NCBI RefSeq assembly: GCF_014651995.1
Contig: NZ_BMXY01000002.1
Span: 393,616-457,615 of the forward strand
Length of the DNA stretch: 64,000 bases
Source of the DNA: Cognatilysobacter xinjiangensis
Lineage (GTDB): Bacteria; Pseudomonadota; Gammaproteobacteria; Xanthomonadales; Xanthomonadaceae
Direction of reading: 5' to 3'
The translations under genes were made by a program, and so were the position numbers. Under the pieces are notes generated by a model. That model saw nothing but the letters and a program-made list of their open reading frames with translations. It made no database searches and was not told where the DNA came from. Shown here piece after piece: positions 42,469 to 52,019 of this stretch; the stretch's first letter is position 1, and the number at the start of each line of letters is the position of its first letter.

Positions 42469-43161
42469 ATGCACGGCTTCTTCGTCACCGGCACCGACAC
42501 CGGCGTGGGCAAGACCCGCATCGCCACCGCATTCGCGCATGCGCTCGGCCTGCGCGGCCTGCGTGTTCAGGTTCGCAAGCCGGTCGAGTCCGGCGTCGAC
42601 GCGCGCACCGGCCCGGCCGACGCGCAGGCGCTGCGCGAGGCCGCGGGCGCGCACGAGGCGATCGACACGGTCTGCGCGCTGACGCTGCGCGCGGCGCTCT
42701 CGCCCGAGCGCGCGGCGGCGCTGGAAGGCGTCGAACTCCCGCTGTCGCGGCTCGTCGAAGCGGCGCGGCGCGATGTCGCCGACGACGGCCTGCTGCTGGT
42801 CGAAGGCGCGGGCGGCTTCTATTCGCCGATCGCGACGGGCGCGCTCAATGCCGATCTCGCCGCTGCGCTCGGCCTGCCGGTAATCGTGGTGGCCGCCGAT
42901 CGACTCGGCGCGCTCAACCACGTGCTGCTCACCGTCGAGGCCGTGCAGCGCCGTGGGCTCGAAGTCGCCGCCATCGTGCTGAGCCGCCCCGCGCCGGTCG
43001 TCGACGACGGCATGGACAATGCCGCCGACCTGCGCGCGCGGCTGCCGCTGCCGGTAATCGCGCTGCCGCACGGTGCGTCGAGCACGAACGCGTGGCGCGA
43101 CGAAGCCGCATCGCTCGCGCCGCTGGTCGACGCGCTGGCATCGAAGGGCCTGCTGCCGTGA
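42469..43161 (+). CDS. bioD: Dethiobiotin synthetase
   Basis: A 230-residue P-loop protein with G-T-D-T-G-V-G-K-T at residues 8-16 and the BioD substrate loop [19 protein letters not shown] is the second conserved loop. It closes the ureido ring of dethiobiotin from DAPA, CO2 and ATP. The other biotin genes are not here, but birA is in the same window. Its last codons overlap the GTG of the next gene (GTGA). Confidence 0.92.
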   Translation: MHGFFVTGTDTGVGKTRIATAFAHALGLRGLRVQVRKPVESGVDARTGPADAQALREAAGAHEAIDTVCALTLRAALSPERAAALEGVELPLSRLVEAARRDVADDGLLLVEGAGGFYSPIATGALNADLAAALGLPVIVVAADRLGALNHVLLTVEAVQRRGLEVAAIVLSRPAPVVDDGMDNAADLRARLPLPVIALPHGASSTNAWRDEAASLAPLVDALASKGLLP

Positions 43162-44159
43162 ACGCGACGCTGCAGGACGCGGACATCGCGCGCGCGGTCG
43201 AACTGCTGCGCGCCGGCCAACTGGTCGCGTTCCCGACCGAGACCGTCTACGGGCTCGGCGCCAATGCGCGCGATGCCGCGGCCGTCGCGAAGATCTTCGC
43301 CGCGAAGGGCCGCCCTGCCGATCACCCGCTGATCGTGCACATCGCCTCGGCGCGGGCGCTGCCGCTATGGGCCGCGCACGTGCCCGAAGCCGCGCGGCGG
43401 CTTGCCGAGGCGTTCTGGCCCGGCCCGCTCACGCTGGTGCTGCCGCGCGCCGACGGCGTGCCCGATGCGGTCACCGGCGGCCTGTCGACCGTCGGGCTGC
43501 GCGTGCCGCGGCACCCGGTCGCGCTCGCGCTGCTGCGTGCCTTCGACGGGGGGCTCGCCGCGCCGTCGGCCAACCGCTACGGGCGCGTGAGCCCGACCTC
43601 GGCCGCGCACGTGCGCGACGGGCTCGGCGATCGCGTCGATCTGGTGCTCGACGGCGGCCGCTGCGAGGTCGGGCTGGAGTCCACCATCGTCGATCTCTCC
43701 GGCGATGTCCCGGTGCTGCTGCGCCCCGGCGCGGTCACGCAGGCGATGCTCGAACGCGTGCTCGGCGAGCGCGTGCATCCGGCGGGCGAAGGCGCCACGC
43801 CGGCGCCGGGCCGAAAGCCCTCCCACTACGCGCCGCGTGCGCGCGTGCTGCTGGCCAGCGACGCCGAGGCGGTGAGCCTCGCGCGCTGCTTCCACATGGG
43901 CGGCGCGCGCGTGGGCCTGCTGTCGGCCACCGCGCCGATGGAGGCGGGCATCGACTGGCTCGGCCTGCCGCCCGATACCGATGCGCAGGCTCGCGAGCTC
44001 TACCAGCGGCTGCACGATGCCGACACGCTCGGGCTCGACATCGTGGTCGCGGTGGTGCCGCGCGACCACGCCGGCATCGGCGAGGCGCTGCGCGACCGGC
44101 TGCGCCGCGCCGCCGGGCTCGGCGACGGCACGCCCGATGCGTCAGACTTGTCGGCATGA
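43158..44159 (+). CDS. Sua5/YrdC-type threonylcarbamoyl-AMP synthase
   Basis: A 333-residue protein with the YrdC domain ([13 protein letters not shown]-x-[22 protein letters not shown]). After the linker [10 protein letters not shown] comes a C-terminal Sua5 domain, so it is the long Sua5 form and not the short TsaC. It makes threonylcarbamoyl-AMP for the t6A37 modification of ANN-decoding tRNAs. GTG start at 43158, coupled to bioD; its end overlaps pyrC by four bases. Confidence 0.92.
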   Translation: MNATLQDADIARAVELLRAGQLVAFPTETVYGLGANARDAAAVAKIFAAKGRPADHPLIVHIASARALPLWAAHVPEAARRLAEAFWPGPLTLVLPRADGVPDAVTGGLSTVGLRVPRHPVALALLRAFDGGLAAPSANRYGRVSPTSAAHVRDGLGDRVDLVLDGGRCEVGLESTIVDLSGDVPVLLRPGAVTQAMLERVLGERVHPAGEGATPAPGRKPSHYAPRARVLLASDAEAVSLARCFHMGGARVGLLSATAPMEAGIDWLGLPPDTDAQARELYQRLHDADTLGLDIVVAVVPRDHAGIGEALRDRLRRAAGLGDGTPDASDLSA

Positions 44160-45199
44160 CGACCGACCGCCTCACCCTCACCCGTCCCGACGACTGGCAC
44201 CTGCACCTGCGCGACGGCGACATGCTGCGCGACGTGCTGCCCGACACCGCGCGCCAGATGGGCCGCGCGATCGTGATGCCGAACCTGGTGCCGCCGGTGG
44301 TGACGACGGACGATGCCGCGGCCTATCGCGAGCGCATCCTCGCTGCGTTGCCGGCCGGTGCAGCGTTCGAGCCGCTGATGACGCTCTACTTCACCGAGGG
44401 CACCACGCCGGCCGAGATCGAGCGCGCGAAGGCGAGCGGTTTCGTGCACGGGGTGAAGCTGTATCCGGCGCATGCGACCACCAATTCCAGCCACGGCGTC
44501 ACCGACCTGCGCCGCTGCGACGCGACGCTGGACGCGATGCAGCGCGTCGGCCTGCCGCTTCTCGTGCACGGCGAGGTGACCGATCCGGATGTCGACGTGT
44601 TCGATCGCGAGGCGGTGTTCATCGAGCGCGTGCTGGCGCCGCTGGTGCGCGATTTCCCGGAATTGAAGGTCGTGCTCGAGCACGCGACGACGTCGGCGGC
44701 GGTCGAGTTCGTCGAGACCGCGCCGGCGAACATCGCCGCCACGATCACGGCGCATCATCTGCTGCTCAATCGCAATGCGATCTTCGCCGGCGGCCTGCGC
44801 CCGCATCACTACTGCCTGCCTGTGCTCAAGCGCGAGCTGCATCGCCAGGCGCTGGTGAAGGCGGCGACGTCGGGCAGCGCCAAGTTCTTCCTCGGCACCG
44901 ACAGCGCGCCGCATCCCAAGCACGCCAAGGAATCGGGCTGCGGCTGCGCGGGCATCTACACCGCGCATGCGGCGATCGAGCTGTACGCGGAAGTCTTCGA
45001 CGCCGCCGGTGCGCTGGATCGCCTGGAAGCGTTCGCGAGCTTCAACGGCCCAGCGTTCTACGGCCTGCCGCGCAACGCCGGCACGATCACGCTGCTGCGC
45101 GAGGCGGTGCCGGTGCCGGAAACGGTGGGCAGGGGCGGTCAGGAGCTGGTGCCGTTCCGCGCGGGTGCCACCGTGGGCTGGCGCCTGATCGACGCCTGA
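44156..45199 (+). CDS. pyrC: Dihydroorotase (class II)
   Basis: A 347-residue amidohydrolase of the PyrC type. H15-L-H17 metal ligands, K101 as carbamylated lysine (H-G-V-K-L-Y-P-A), L-V-H-G-E, E-H-A-T-T, T-A-H-H-L and F-L-G-T-D-S-A-P-H for the remaining sites. It cyclises carbamoyl-aspartate to dihydroorotate in pyrimidine synthesis. Length fits E. coli PyrC (348 aa). It is the third gene of the bioD-sua5-pyrC string, with overlapping start and stop codons. Confidence 0.95.
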   Translation: MTTDRLTLTRPDDWHLHLRDGDMLRDVLPDTARQMGRAIVMPNLVPPVVTTDDAAAYRERILAALPAGAAFEPLMTLYFTEGTTPAEIERAKASGFVHGVKLYPAHATTNSSHGVTDLRRCDATLDAMQRVGLPLLVHGEVTDPDVDVFDREAVFIERVLAPLVRDFPELKVVLEHATTSAAVEFVETAPANIAATITAHHLLLNRNAIFAGGLRPHHYCLPVLKRELHRQALVKAATSGSAKFFLGTDSAPHPKHAKESGCGCAGIYTAHAAIELYAEVFDAAGALDRLEAFASFNGPAFYGLPRNAGTITLLREAVPVPETVGRGGQELVPFRAGATVGWRLIDA

Positions 45200-45206
45200 G
45201 GCGCGC

Positions 45207-47231
45207 CTAGCGCCCGGCGGTGTCCGCGCCCGCGCCGCCCGCCGCGAGCGCATCGGCGGCGCGCAGCGGCAACCTGATCTCGAACGTCGAGCCAAGCCCC
45301 GGGCCGTCGCTGTGCGCGGTCAGCTCGCCGCCGTGCAGGCGCGCGAAGCTGCGCGCCAGCGCGAGGCCGATGCCGAGCCCGCCCTCGCGTGCGTCGGCCG
45401 TCTCGGCCTGGGTGAACAGCTCGAACACGCGCGGCAGCAGCGCGGCGTCGATGCCGATCCCGCTGTCGCGCACGCGCAGCAGCACCGATGGCCCGTCGAT
45501 GCACGTGTCGAGGCGGATCTCGCCGCCCTCGGGCGTGTAGCGCGCCGCGTTGTTGAGGATGTTGGCGACGACTTGCACCAGCCGCGTGCGGTCGCCCTCG
45601 AGCATGGCATCGGCGGCCGCATCGTCGACCTGCAGGCGATGGCGGCGGCGCTCGATCAGCGGTGCGGTCTGCTCGACCGCCGCGGCCACCACATGACCGA
45701 GCCGCAGGAGCTGGGGATTGAGCGCGATCTGCCCGCGCCGGATGCGCGAGGCATCGACGAGGTCCTCGACCAGGTTGCGCATGTGCTGCGACTGGCGCTC
45801 GATGATTTCCGCGGCCTGCACCACGGTGTCCACGCGTCCCGGCGCCAGCTTGAGCAGCTGCGCGGCGGTGGCGATGGGCGCCAGCGGATTGCGCAGCTCG
45901 TGCGCGAGCATCGCGAGGAAGCGGTCCTTCTGGCGGTCGGCCTCCTCCAGCGCGCGATGCCCGCGCTCGAGCATGTCGCGCACGCGCATCTGCTCGTGGA
46001 TCTCGGTGCAGGTGCCCACCCAGCGCACCGGCTCGCCGGCGTCGTTGCGCAGCGGCAGCGCACGCCCGAGCACCCAGTGGTAATCGCCGTTGCGATCGCG
46101 CAGGCGGTATTCGGCCTCGAACGGCTCGCGGCTGCCGATGCACTCGCGCCAGCGTGCGGTCACCGCGTCGCGGTCGTCGGGATGTACCAGTGCGATGACC
46201 TCGCCCGGCGCGGGCGAGGTAGTCATGCCGGTGTATTCGAACCAGCGCTGGTTGAAGTACTCGGGCAGGCCGTCGGCACCGGTCGACCAGACCATCTGCG
46301 GCACCATGTTGGTCATGGTGCGGAACTGCGCTTCACTCGCGCGTGCGGCGGCGAGTGCGGTCTCGCGCTCGGTCACGTCCGAGCCCTGCACGAAGATGCC
46401 GTCGACCGCGCCTTCGGCGTCGCGGAGGGGCTGGTAGACGAAATCGACGAAGTGCTGGCGCGGCGCGTCCTCGGGCCCGAGCTGCACGGGCAGGCCGCGG
46501 CCGACGAACGCGCGGCCGGTCTCGCGGACCTGGTCGAGCAGCTCGATGAAGCCCTGGCCGGCGATTTCCGGCAGCGCGTCGCGCAGGGGCTGGCCGGCGA
46601 AACCGCTGCGCCCGACCAGCTGCTCGTAAGCCCCGTTGGCCAGCTCGAACACGTGCGCCGGTCCGCGCAGCACGGCGATGAAGCCCGGCGCCTGCTGGAA
46701 CATGTCGGTAAGGAAGCGCTGCTGCGCCGAAAGTCGCGCGTTGTCGCGCTGCAACGCGGCCGCGCGCGAGAACACGCCTTCCTCCAGCTGCGCGGGCGTG
46801 GCGCCGTCGCCACGTACGGCCGCGCGCAGGCGCTGCAACTCCGTCACGTCGGTGGTGTGCTGCAGGATGGCGGTGACGCGGCCGTCGGCATCCTTCAGTG
46901 GCGTGTGTGTCGCGCTCCAGAAGCGCGTTTCCTGCACGACGCCGTGGGGCGTCGGAGTTTCGATCGCATAGGGAATCAGCGCCAGCACGTCGCGCTCGCC
47001 GGTGGCCAGCACGCGCTCGAGCGAGGCGCGCAGCACGCCGGCCTGCGACCGGCCGTGCTCGTCGGCGGCGCCGGGAAACAGCTCGAACAGCCCACGGCCG
47101 ATCAGCGCCTCGCGCGGCCGTCCGACGGCCTCGGCGTAGGCGCGATTGGCCTCGAGGTACCGGAACTCGCGGTCCAGCACCATGTACGGGTTGGGCGAGT
47201 TGGCGAAGATGTCCTGGAATGCGAACGACAT
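45207..47231 (-). CDS. Soluble multi-PAS sensor histidine kinase
   Basis: A 674-residue kinase without membrane segments. Three PAS regions lie at about 5-130, 170-290 and 300-415, the last with Q-M-V-W-S-T and E-Y-F-N-Q-R-W-F-E-Y-T-G typical of PAS_3. Then come HisKA with phospho-acceptor H444 (A-H-E-L-R-N-P-L) and HATPase (N-N-A-A-R-Y-T; D-S-G-I-G-I; G-G-L-G-I-G-L-A). No receiver domain. The signal and partner regulator are unknown. The start was set at M-S-F-A-F-Q-D-I-F, where the PAS domain begins. It is convergent with pyrC. Confidence 0.9.
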   Translation of the reverse strand: MSFAFQDIFANSPNPYMVLDREFRYLEANRAYAEAVGRPREALIGRGLFELFPGAADEHGRSQAGVLRASLERVLATGERDVLALIPYAIETPTPHGVVQETRFWSATHTPLKDADGRVTAILQHTTDVTELQRLRAAVRGDGATPAQLEEGVFSRAAALQRDNARLSAQQRFLTDMFQQAPGFIAVLRGPAHVFELANGAYEQLVGRSGFAGQPLRDALPEIAGQGFIELLDQVRETGRAFVGRGLPVQLGPEDAPRQHFVDFVYQPLRDAEGAVDGIFVQGSDVTERETALAAARASEAQFRTMTNMVPQMVWSTGADGLPEYFNQRWFEYTGMTTSPAPGEVIALVHPDDRDAVTARWRECIGSREPFEAEYRLRDRNGDYHWVLGRALPLRNDAGEPVRWVGTCTEIHEQMRVRDMLERGHRALEEADRQKDRFLAMLAHELRNPLAPIATAAQLLKLAPGRVDTVVQAAEIIERQSQHMRNLVEDLVDASRIRRGQIALNPQLLRLGHVVAAAVEQTAPLIERRRHRLQVDDAAADAMLEGDRTRLVQVVANILNNAARYTPEGGEIRLDTCIDGPSVLLRVRDSGIGIDAALLPRVFELFTQAETADAREGGLGIGLALARSFARLHGGELTAHSDGPGLGSTFEIRLPLRAADALAAGGAGADTAGR

Positions 47232-47326
47232 GCGGGCAGATTCCGGACCGTTCCCCGCATTATGCCAGCGCGATGCGTCGTGCCCGTCTGCGGCGCACGC
47301 GCCGTGACGCACCGCACGCGACCGGT

Positions 47327-48007
47327 TCAGGCCGGCAGGAAATCGGTGTAGAGGAAACGCCCGTCGCGCAGCACCTGCTCCCCGGCGCGCCCGGCGAGCG
47401 CGCCGTCGAACATCGGCCCGTCGAGCACCAGCGTGTGGAACTCGCCGTTCTCGCCGCAGGGATCGCAGCCCGGGGGCAGGTCGGCAAGCAGGGTGTCGTC
47501 GAAGGCGCGGCCGGCGAAGCCGGCATCGAGCTGTTCGAGGTCGACGCAGCACAGCCGCGCGCGCAGGCCACCGGCGATCATCGCGTGGGCCAGCTCGCGG
47601 GTATCGCTGCCGTACAGCGGTGTCTCGATGCGCCAGCCCATGGCCGCGCAGGAGGCCTCGCGCCAGGCGCGCACGTCGGCGAGGAACAGGTCGCCGAAGG
47701 CGACGGTGTCGAGTTCCGGCCAGCGCGCCTTCGCCCGCGCCAACGCATCGGCGAACGCGGCCTCGTAGCGCGCGTTGTCGCACTGCGGCTCGATTTCGGC
47801 CTCGATGAGAGGCAGCCCCGTGGCCGCGGCCTGCGCATGCAGCAACTCGCGGCGGATGCCCTGCATCGCCACTCTGTTGTAGCCGGTATTGACGGTGGTA
47901 AGCAGCGCGACGACGTCGACGTCGTCGCGCTGGCGCAGGGTGTGCAGCGTCCAGGCCGCGTCCTTGCCGCCGCTCCAGGCGAGCAGCAACGGGCGGTGCG
48001 TGCTCAT
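47327..48007 (-). CDS. Dph6-like ATP pyrophosphatase (COG2102)
   Basis: A 226-residue adenine-nucleotide alpha-hydrolase with PP-loop W-S-G-G-K-D (S12-D16) and the family marker G-E-N-G-E-F-H-T-L-V near the end. The eukaryal homologue Dph6 amidates diphthine on EF2; bacteria lack diphthamide, so the bacterial substrate is unknown. A cluster of cysteines (R-A-R-L-C-C-V; P-P-G-C-D-P-C-G) is present. It may be co-transcribed with the 114-residue gene upstream (25 bp gap). Confidence 0.87.
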   Translation of the reverse strand: MSTHRPLLLAWSGGKDAAWTLHTLRQRDDVDVVALLTTVNTGYNRVAMQGIRRELLHAQAAATGLPLIEAEIEPQCDNARYEAAFADALARAKARWPELDTVAFGDLFLADVRAWREASCAAMGWRIETPLYGSDTRELAHAMIAGGLRARLCCVDLEQLDAGFAGRAFDDTLLADLPPGCDPCGENGEFHTLVLDGPMFDGALAGRAGEQVLRDGRFLYTDFLPA

Positions 48008-48032
48008 CGCGGAGCTCTGCGCTCGATGCGGG

Positions 48033-48377
48033 TCAGACTGCGGTGACGTCGCGCAGCTGCCAGCCGCTGCCGGCGAGCAGGCGCAGGCGGTGGCGCACGA
48101 CGTCGCCCGGCAGCACGGTGGTGAGCACGAGGTCGATGTGCAGGTCGTGCTGCTCGCCGGTCACGGTGGCGGCCGGATCGGTGGCGCCGAGCGCGGGGTC
48201 GACATCGTCCGGATCGTCCTGCGCGCCACGCCAGCGGTCGAACACCTGCGACGTACGCATCGCCTGCTCGAGCTGCTCGGCGAATCCGCCCGCGCCGTGC
48301 GCGGAGAACGAGGTCGCGGGGTCGCTGCCGCGGGCGGCGGCGCCATCGGGCAGGCTGATGTAGTAGCGCGTCGGCAT
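48033..48377 (-). CDS. Hypothetical protein (114 aa)
   Basis: A 114-residue cytosolic protein preceded by GAGG. It begins M-P-T-R-Y-Y-I-S-L-P-D-G and ends with a beta-rich stretch V-V-R-H-R-L-R-L-L-A-G-S-G-W-Q-L-R-D-V. The middle is acidic. No known family. It is conserved-looking in composition and lies just upstream of the Dph6-like gene. Confidence 0.6.
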   Translation of the reverse strand: MPTRYYISLPDGAAARGSDPATSFSAHGAGGFAEQLEQAMRTSQVFDRWRGAQDDPDDVDPALGATDPAATVTGEQHDLHIDLVLTTVLPGDVVRHRLRLLAGSGWQLRDVTAV

Positions 48378-48448
48378 GAGAGGGTCCTCGATGATCGGCG
48401 TTCAGTGTATTCAGGCTATCGCCGATCGTTCGTGAAAGCCCGTGAACG

Positions 48449-48477
48449 ACGACGGCCCGCACGAGGCGGGCCGTCGT
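48449..48477 (-). terminator. 12-bp hairpin after the large amidohydrolase
   Basis: ACGACGGCCCGC / GCGGGCCGTCGT around a 5-base loop, 20 bases after the minus-strand stop codon. No U-tract. Very stable. Confidence 0.6.
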
Positions 48478-48496
48478 GGGCTACGCCGCGGCGCGA

Positions 48497-51400
48497 TCAG
48501 TCCTGGTCGGCGCCGGTGGCATCGGCATGCGTGGTGCTGCGACCACCCATGCCGCCTTGCCCGCCCTGCCAGAAGAAGCGCGGCGCCGGCGCGTTGCGGC
48601 CGCCGATTTCCTGCATGCCGGCGTCGACGTCGAACAGGCGCCCACCCACCATCACGTAACGCGTGTCGATGGTGCTGCGGATGTTCTCCAGCGGGTTGCT
48701 GTTGAGCACCACGAGGTCGGCCTTCTTGCCCGCCTCCAGCGAGCCGAGCTGCTTCGACATGCCGAGGTAGTCGGCGCCGTCGATGGTGGCCGCTCGCAGC
48801 GCCTCGAAGTTGCCCATGGCCTGCCCGAGCATCCAGATCTCCCAGTTGGCCGACAGGCCCTGCAGCTGCCCGTGGCCGCCCACCTGGATCTTGATGCCGG
48901 CGTCGCGCATGGTTTTCAGCGCCTTGCCGACCTCGACGTGCCAGTAGTCCCAGGCGGGCGCGACCTCGCGGCGGATGCTGCGCGCGTCGAGCTCCTCGCG
49001 CGGGAAGAAGCGCGCGAGTTTCTTGTCCTCCCAGACGTTGTCCTTCGCATACCAGAGGTATTCGCCGGACAGGCCGCCGTAGTTCACCACCAGCGTCGGC
49101 GTGTTGCGGACATCCGTCTGCGACCACACGCCCAGCACGTCCTTGTACAGCGGTGCGACCGGGATGTTGTGCTCGATGCCGGTGACGCCGTCGAGCATCA
49201 TCGGCATGTTGTGGTTGAAGGTGGAACCGCCTTCCTCCACCACCAGCATGCCGAGCTCGCGCGCGGCCTGGTTGATCTGCTGGTGCTGCTCGCGACGCGG
49301 CTGGTTGTAGCTCTTCACGCTGAACGCGCCGAGCGCCTTCATGCGACGCAGGTGGCTGCGCGCGTCGTCGAGCGAATCGACCACCGCCTTGAAGTCGCCG
49401 TCGGCGCCGTACAGGATCGTGCCGGTGGAGAACATGCGCGGGCCGACCATCTTGCCGGCCTTGACCAGCTCCGACTGCGAGAACACATATTCGCTGCTCG
49501 CCGACGGATCGTGCGAGGTGGTGATGCCGAACGCGAGGTTGGTGTAGTACGCCCAATTCTTCTGCGGCACCACGCCCGAACCGAAATTGGCGGCATGCGC
49601 ATGCACGTCGATGTAGCCGGGCACGATGGTCTTGCCGCGTGCGTCGACGGTGCGCGCCCCGGCCGGCACGCTCACCTGCGACGACGGGCCGACCGCGACG
49701 ATGCTGTCGCCGCGCACCACCAGCGTGCCGTCCTCGATCACCTCGCGCGCGGTTTCCGCGTCGCGCATGGTGACGATGCGCGCATTCGTGAACGCGACGG
49801 TCTGGTCGGGCACGTAGACGGGCTGCGCCAGCCCGATCGCGATGCCGCCGTCACTCGTCGGCTTGGGCAGCTCGGCCGGCGCGCCGGGCAGGAAGGCGAA
49901 GCTCTGCGTGAGGTCGCGCGAGAAGTAGCGGTCGCCCACGGTCCAGTGCAGCGACTTCGAGTCCGCGGCCCAGTGCAGGTAGCTGCCGACGTCGGCGCTG
50001 ACCTGCGTCACCGGCACCGCCTTGCTGTCCTTCGACAGCTCCAGCGGCGTGCCGGTTTCCACCAGCGGCGCGACGTAGGCATTGAACAGCTCGGTGAACG
50101 CGACCCATTTGCCGTCGGGGCTGATCGTCACCGTGTCCGGGTACTTCAGCGAGAACACCTCGCGCGGTTCTTCGCCGTTGAGGCCCACCGACATCAGCTT
50201 CTTCTTCAGTCCGCCGCCGGTGAAGTAGTACACGCGCGAGCCATCCGCGCTGAACTGCGGCGCCGCGCCTTCGTACGCGATGCGGCGCGCGCCGCTGCCG
50301 TCGGCGTTCATCACGTAGATGCCGGTGTCGTTCGACCAGGCCGAGCCGGTCATGCCGCTGCCGCCGGTCTTGGCGTAGACGATGCGGCGCGCGTCGGGCG
50401 AGAAGCGCGGGCCGTAGTAGTAGCCCTTCTGCGAGGTCAGCTTGCGGCCCGTGCCGGTGCCGGCGGCGTCGCGCAGCCAGATCGCCGACAGGCCCTCGTC
50501 CGACCACGTCGTGTAGATCAGCTTGCTGCCGTTCGCGCTGAAGCTCGGCTGGTACTCGTACACGCCGCTGCTGGCGGTGAGGCGCTCGGGCGCGCCGCCC
50601 GGCAGGGACTTGCGCCACAGCTGGCCGAGCGCATGGAACACCAGCGTTTTTCCATCCGCGCTGGTCGCCACGTCGCGGATCATCTTCGGCGCGAACGTGC
50701 CCGAGTCGATCTCGTGCGTGAAGCGCAGCGGCGCGGCGACGGTCTGCTCGACGTCGGCGGTGAACGGGATGTTCGACGGCGTGCCGCTGGCCATGTCGAT
50801 GCGCCAGAGCTTGCCCTGCGCCCAGATCACGACCGACCTGGAATCGGGCAGCCAGTTGAAGTCGGTGTAGGGGCCGAAGATCGCCCAGGCTTCCTGCTGG
50901 TCGTGCGAAAGGCCGTCCCACACCGGGCGCACCTCGCCGCTGGCGAGGTCCATCACGTGCAGCACGGATTTCTCGCGCACGCGCTTGACGAAGGCGAGCG
51001 ACTTCCCGTCGGGCGAGGGCTGCGGGCGCACCGCGCCGCCGGCGGTGTCGATCAGCGTGTCGATGCGGCCGTTGGTGCGGTCGAGGCGCTTGATCGCGTA
51101 GATCGTGCCGTGCGGGTTCTTGTTGTACTGGAAGGTCGGGCCGGGGCTGACGTCCTCGCTGAAGTACACGTAGCGCCCGTCCGGCGACACCGCGGGCTCG
51201 CCCAGATCCTGCTGGTCGTTCTTCTGCTTGGTCAGCTGCACGCCCGAGCCGCCGCCGGCCACGTGGTACATCCACAGCTCGCCGGCGCCCAGCGAGCGCT
51301 GGCCGGTGAAATGCTTGCGGCCGATCAGGAACTGCCCGTCCGGCGTCCACACCGGGTTGTTGAGCAGGCGGAAGTCCTCCTTGGTCACCTGCACGGCGTT

Positions 51401-51910
51401 GCTGCCGTCGGTGCGCATGCGCCAGAGGTTGTTGCCGCCGCCGCGGTCGGAGGTGAACGCGATCTGCGTGCCATCCGGCGAGAAGCGCGGCTGCACGTCC
51501 CATGACGGCCCGGAGGTGATGCGCGTGGCCTTGCCGCCGCCGATCGGCAGCATGTAGATGTCGCCCATCATCGAGAACGCCAGCTGGCGCCCGCTCGGCG
51601 ACACGTCGACGTCGAGCCAGGTGCCCTCGTCGGTGGTGAAGCGCACCGTCTTGGTCGGTCCGTGCGGCGCGTTGACGTCCCACTTCGGCGCGGCTGCGGC
51701 GTCGCCCGGCTTGGCCGGGCCGCGCTGGGCCTGGCCGGGGTCCTCGGCCTTGGGCACGCCGGCGGGGTTGAGCGCGTCCTGCTCGAGTTCGACGTCCGGC
51801 GGGGGCGGCGGCGTGTCGCCCTTCGACGCGTTCTGCGCGTGGGCGGTGGCGGCACCAAGGCCGAGCGCGCCGGCGAGCGCGAGGGAGAGCAGGGTACGGG
51901 TCGGGGTCAT
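48497..51910 (-). CDS. Exported beta-propeller plus amidohydrolase fusion
   Basis: A 1137-residue protein. Signal peptide (residues 1-25); Pro-rich linker; a TolB/WD40-like propeller of many S-P-D-G blades (for example S-P-S-G-R-Q-L-A-F, S-P-D-G-T-Q-I-A-F-T-S-D, S-P-D-A-R-R-I-V-Y); then from about 710 an amidohydrolase domain with D-V-H-A-H near residue 768, H-N-I-P-V and G-G-H-G-Q. It ends with the composite beta-sandwich (G-S-L-E-A-G-K-K-A-D-L-V-V-L). Such periplasmic fusions are common in xanthomonads and caulobacters and may act on cyclic peptides or amides; the substrate is unknown. The H-A-H motif is intact. Confidence 0.87.
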   Translation of the reverse strand: MTPTRTLLSLALAGALGLGAATAHAQNASKGDTPPPPPDVELEQDALNPAGVPKAEDPGQAQRGPAKPGDAAAAPKWDVNAPHGPTKTVRFTTDEGTWLDVDVSPSGRQLAFSMMGDIYMLPIGGGKATRITSGPSWDVQPRFSPDGTQIAFTSDRGGGNNLWRMRTDGSNAVQVTKEDFRLLNNPVWTPDGQFLIGRKHFTGQRSLGAGELWMYHVAGGGSGVQLTKQKNDQQDLGEPAVSPDGRYVYFSEDVSPGPTFQYNKNPHGTIYAIKRLDRTNGRIDTLIDTAGGAVRPQPSPDGKSLAFVKRVREKSVLHVMDLASGEVRPVWDGLSHDQQEAWAIFGPYTDFNWLPDSRSVVIWAQGKLWRIDMASGTPSNIPFTADVEQTVAAPLRFTHEIDSGTFAPKMIRDVATSADGKTLVFHALGQLWRKSLPGGAPERLTASSGVYEYQPSFSANGSKLIYTTWSDEGLSAIWLRDAAGTGTGRKLTSQKGYYYGPRFSPDARRIVYAKTGGSGMTGSAWSNDTGIYVMNADGSGARRIAYEGAAPQFSADGSRVYYFTGGGLKKKLMSVGLNGEEPREVFSLKYPDTVTISPDGKWVAFTELFNAYVAPLVETGTPLELSKDSKAVPVTQVSADVGSYLHWAADSKSLHWTVGDRYFSRDLTQSFAFLPGAPAELPKPTSDGGIAIGLAQPVYVPDQTVAFTNARIVTMRDAETAREVIEDGTLVVRGDSIVAVGPSSQVSVPAGARTVDARGKTIVPGYIDVHAHAANFGSGVVPQKNWAYYTNLAFGITTSHDPSASSEYVFSQSELVKAGKMVGPRMFSTGTILYGADGDFKAVVDSLDDARSHLRRMKALGAFSVKSYNQPRREQHQQINQAARELGMLVVEEGGSTFNHNMPMMLDGVTGIEHNIPVAPLYKDVLGVWSQTDVRNTPTLVVNYGGLSGEYLWYAKDNVWEDKKLARFFPREELDARSIRREVAPAWDYWHVEVGKALKTMRDAGIKIQVGGHGQLQGLSANWEIWMLGQAMGNFEALRAATIDGADYLGMSKQLGSLEAGKKADLVVLNSNPLENIRSTIDTRYVMVGGRLFDVDAGMQEIGGRNAPAPRFFWQGGQGGMGGRSTTHADATGADQD

Positions 51911-51961
51911 GGCGTCGACGGGTGTGAAAACCCGTCGACGTTAGCCCCGCGGCGCCTGTGA

Positions 51962-51985
51962 CGACCGGGCCGAAAGTCCCGGTCG
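51962..51985 (-). terminator. Hairpin after the degV gene
   Basis: CGACCGGG / CCCGGTCG, 8 bp with an 8-base loop, 35 bases beyond the stop codon of the DegV gene. No U-tract. Confidence 0.45.
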
Positions 51986-52019
51986 GGCACCGCGGCGCGT
52001 GATGCGCGTCGCGCGGCGA

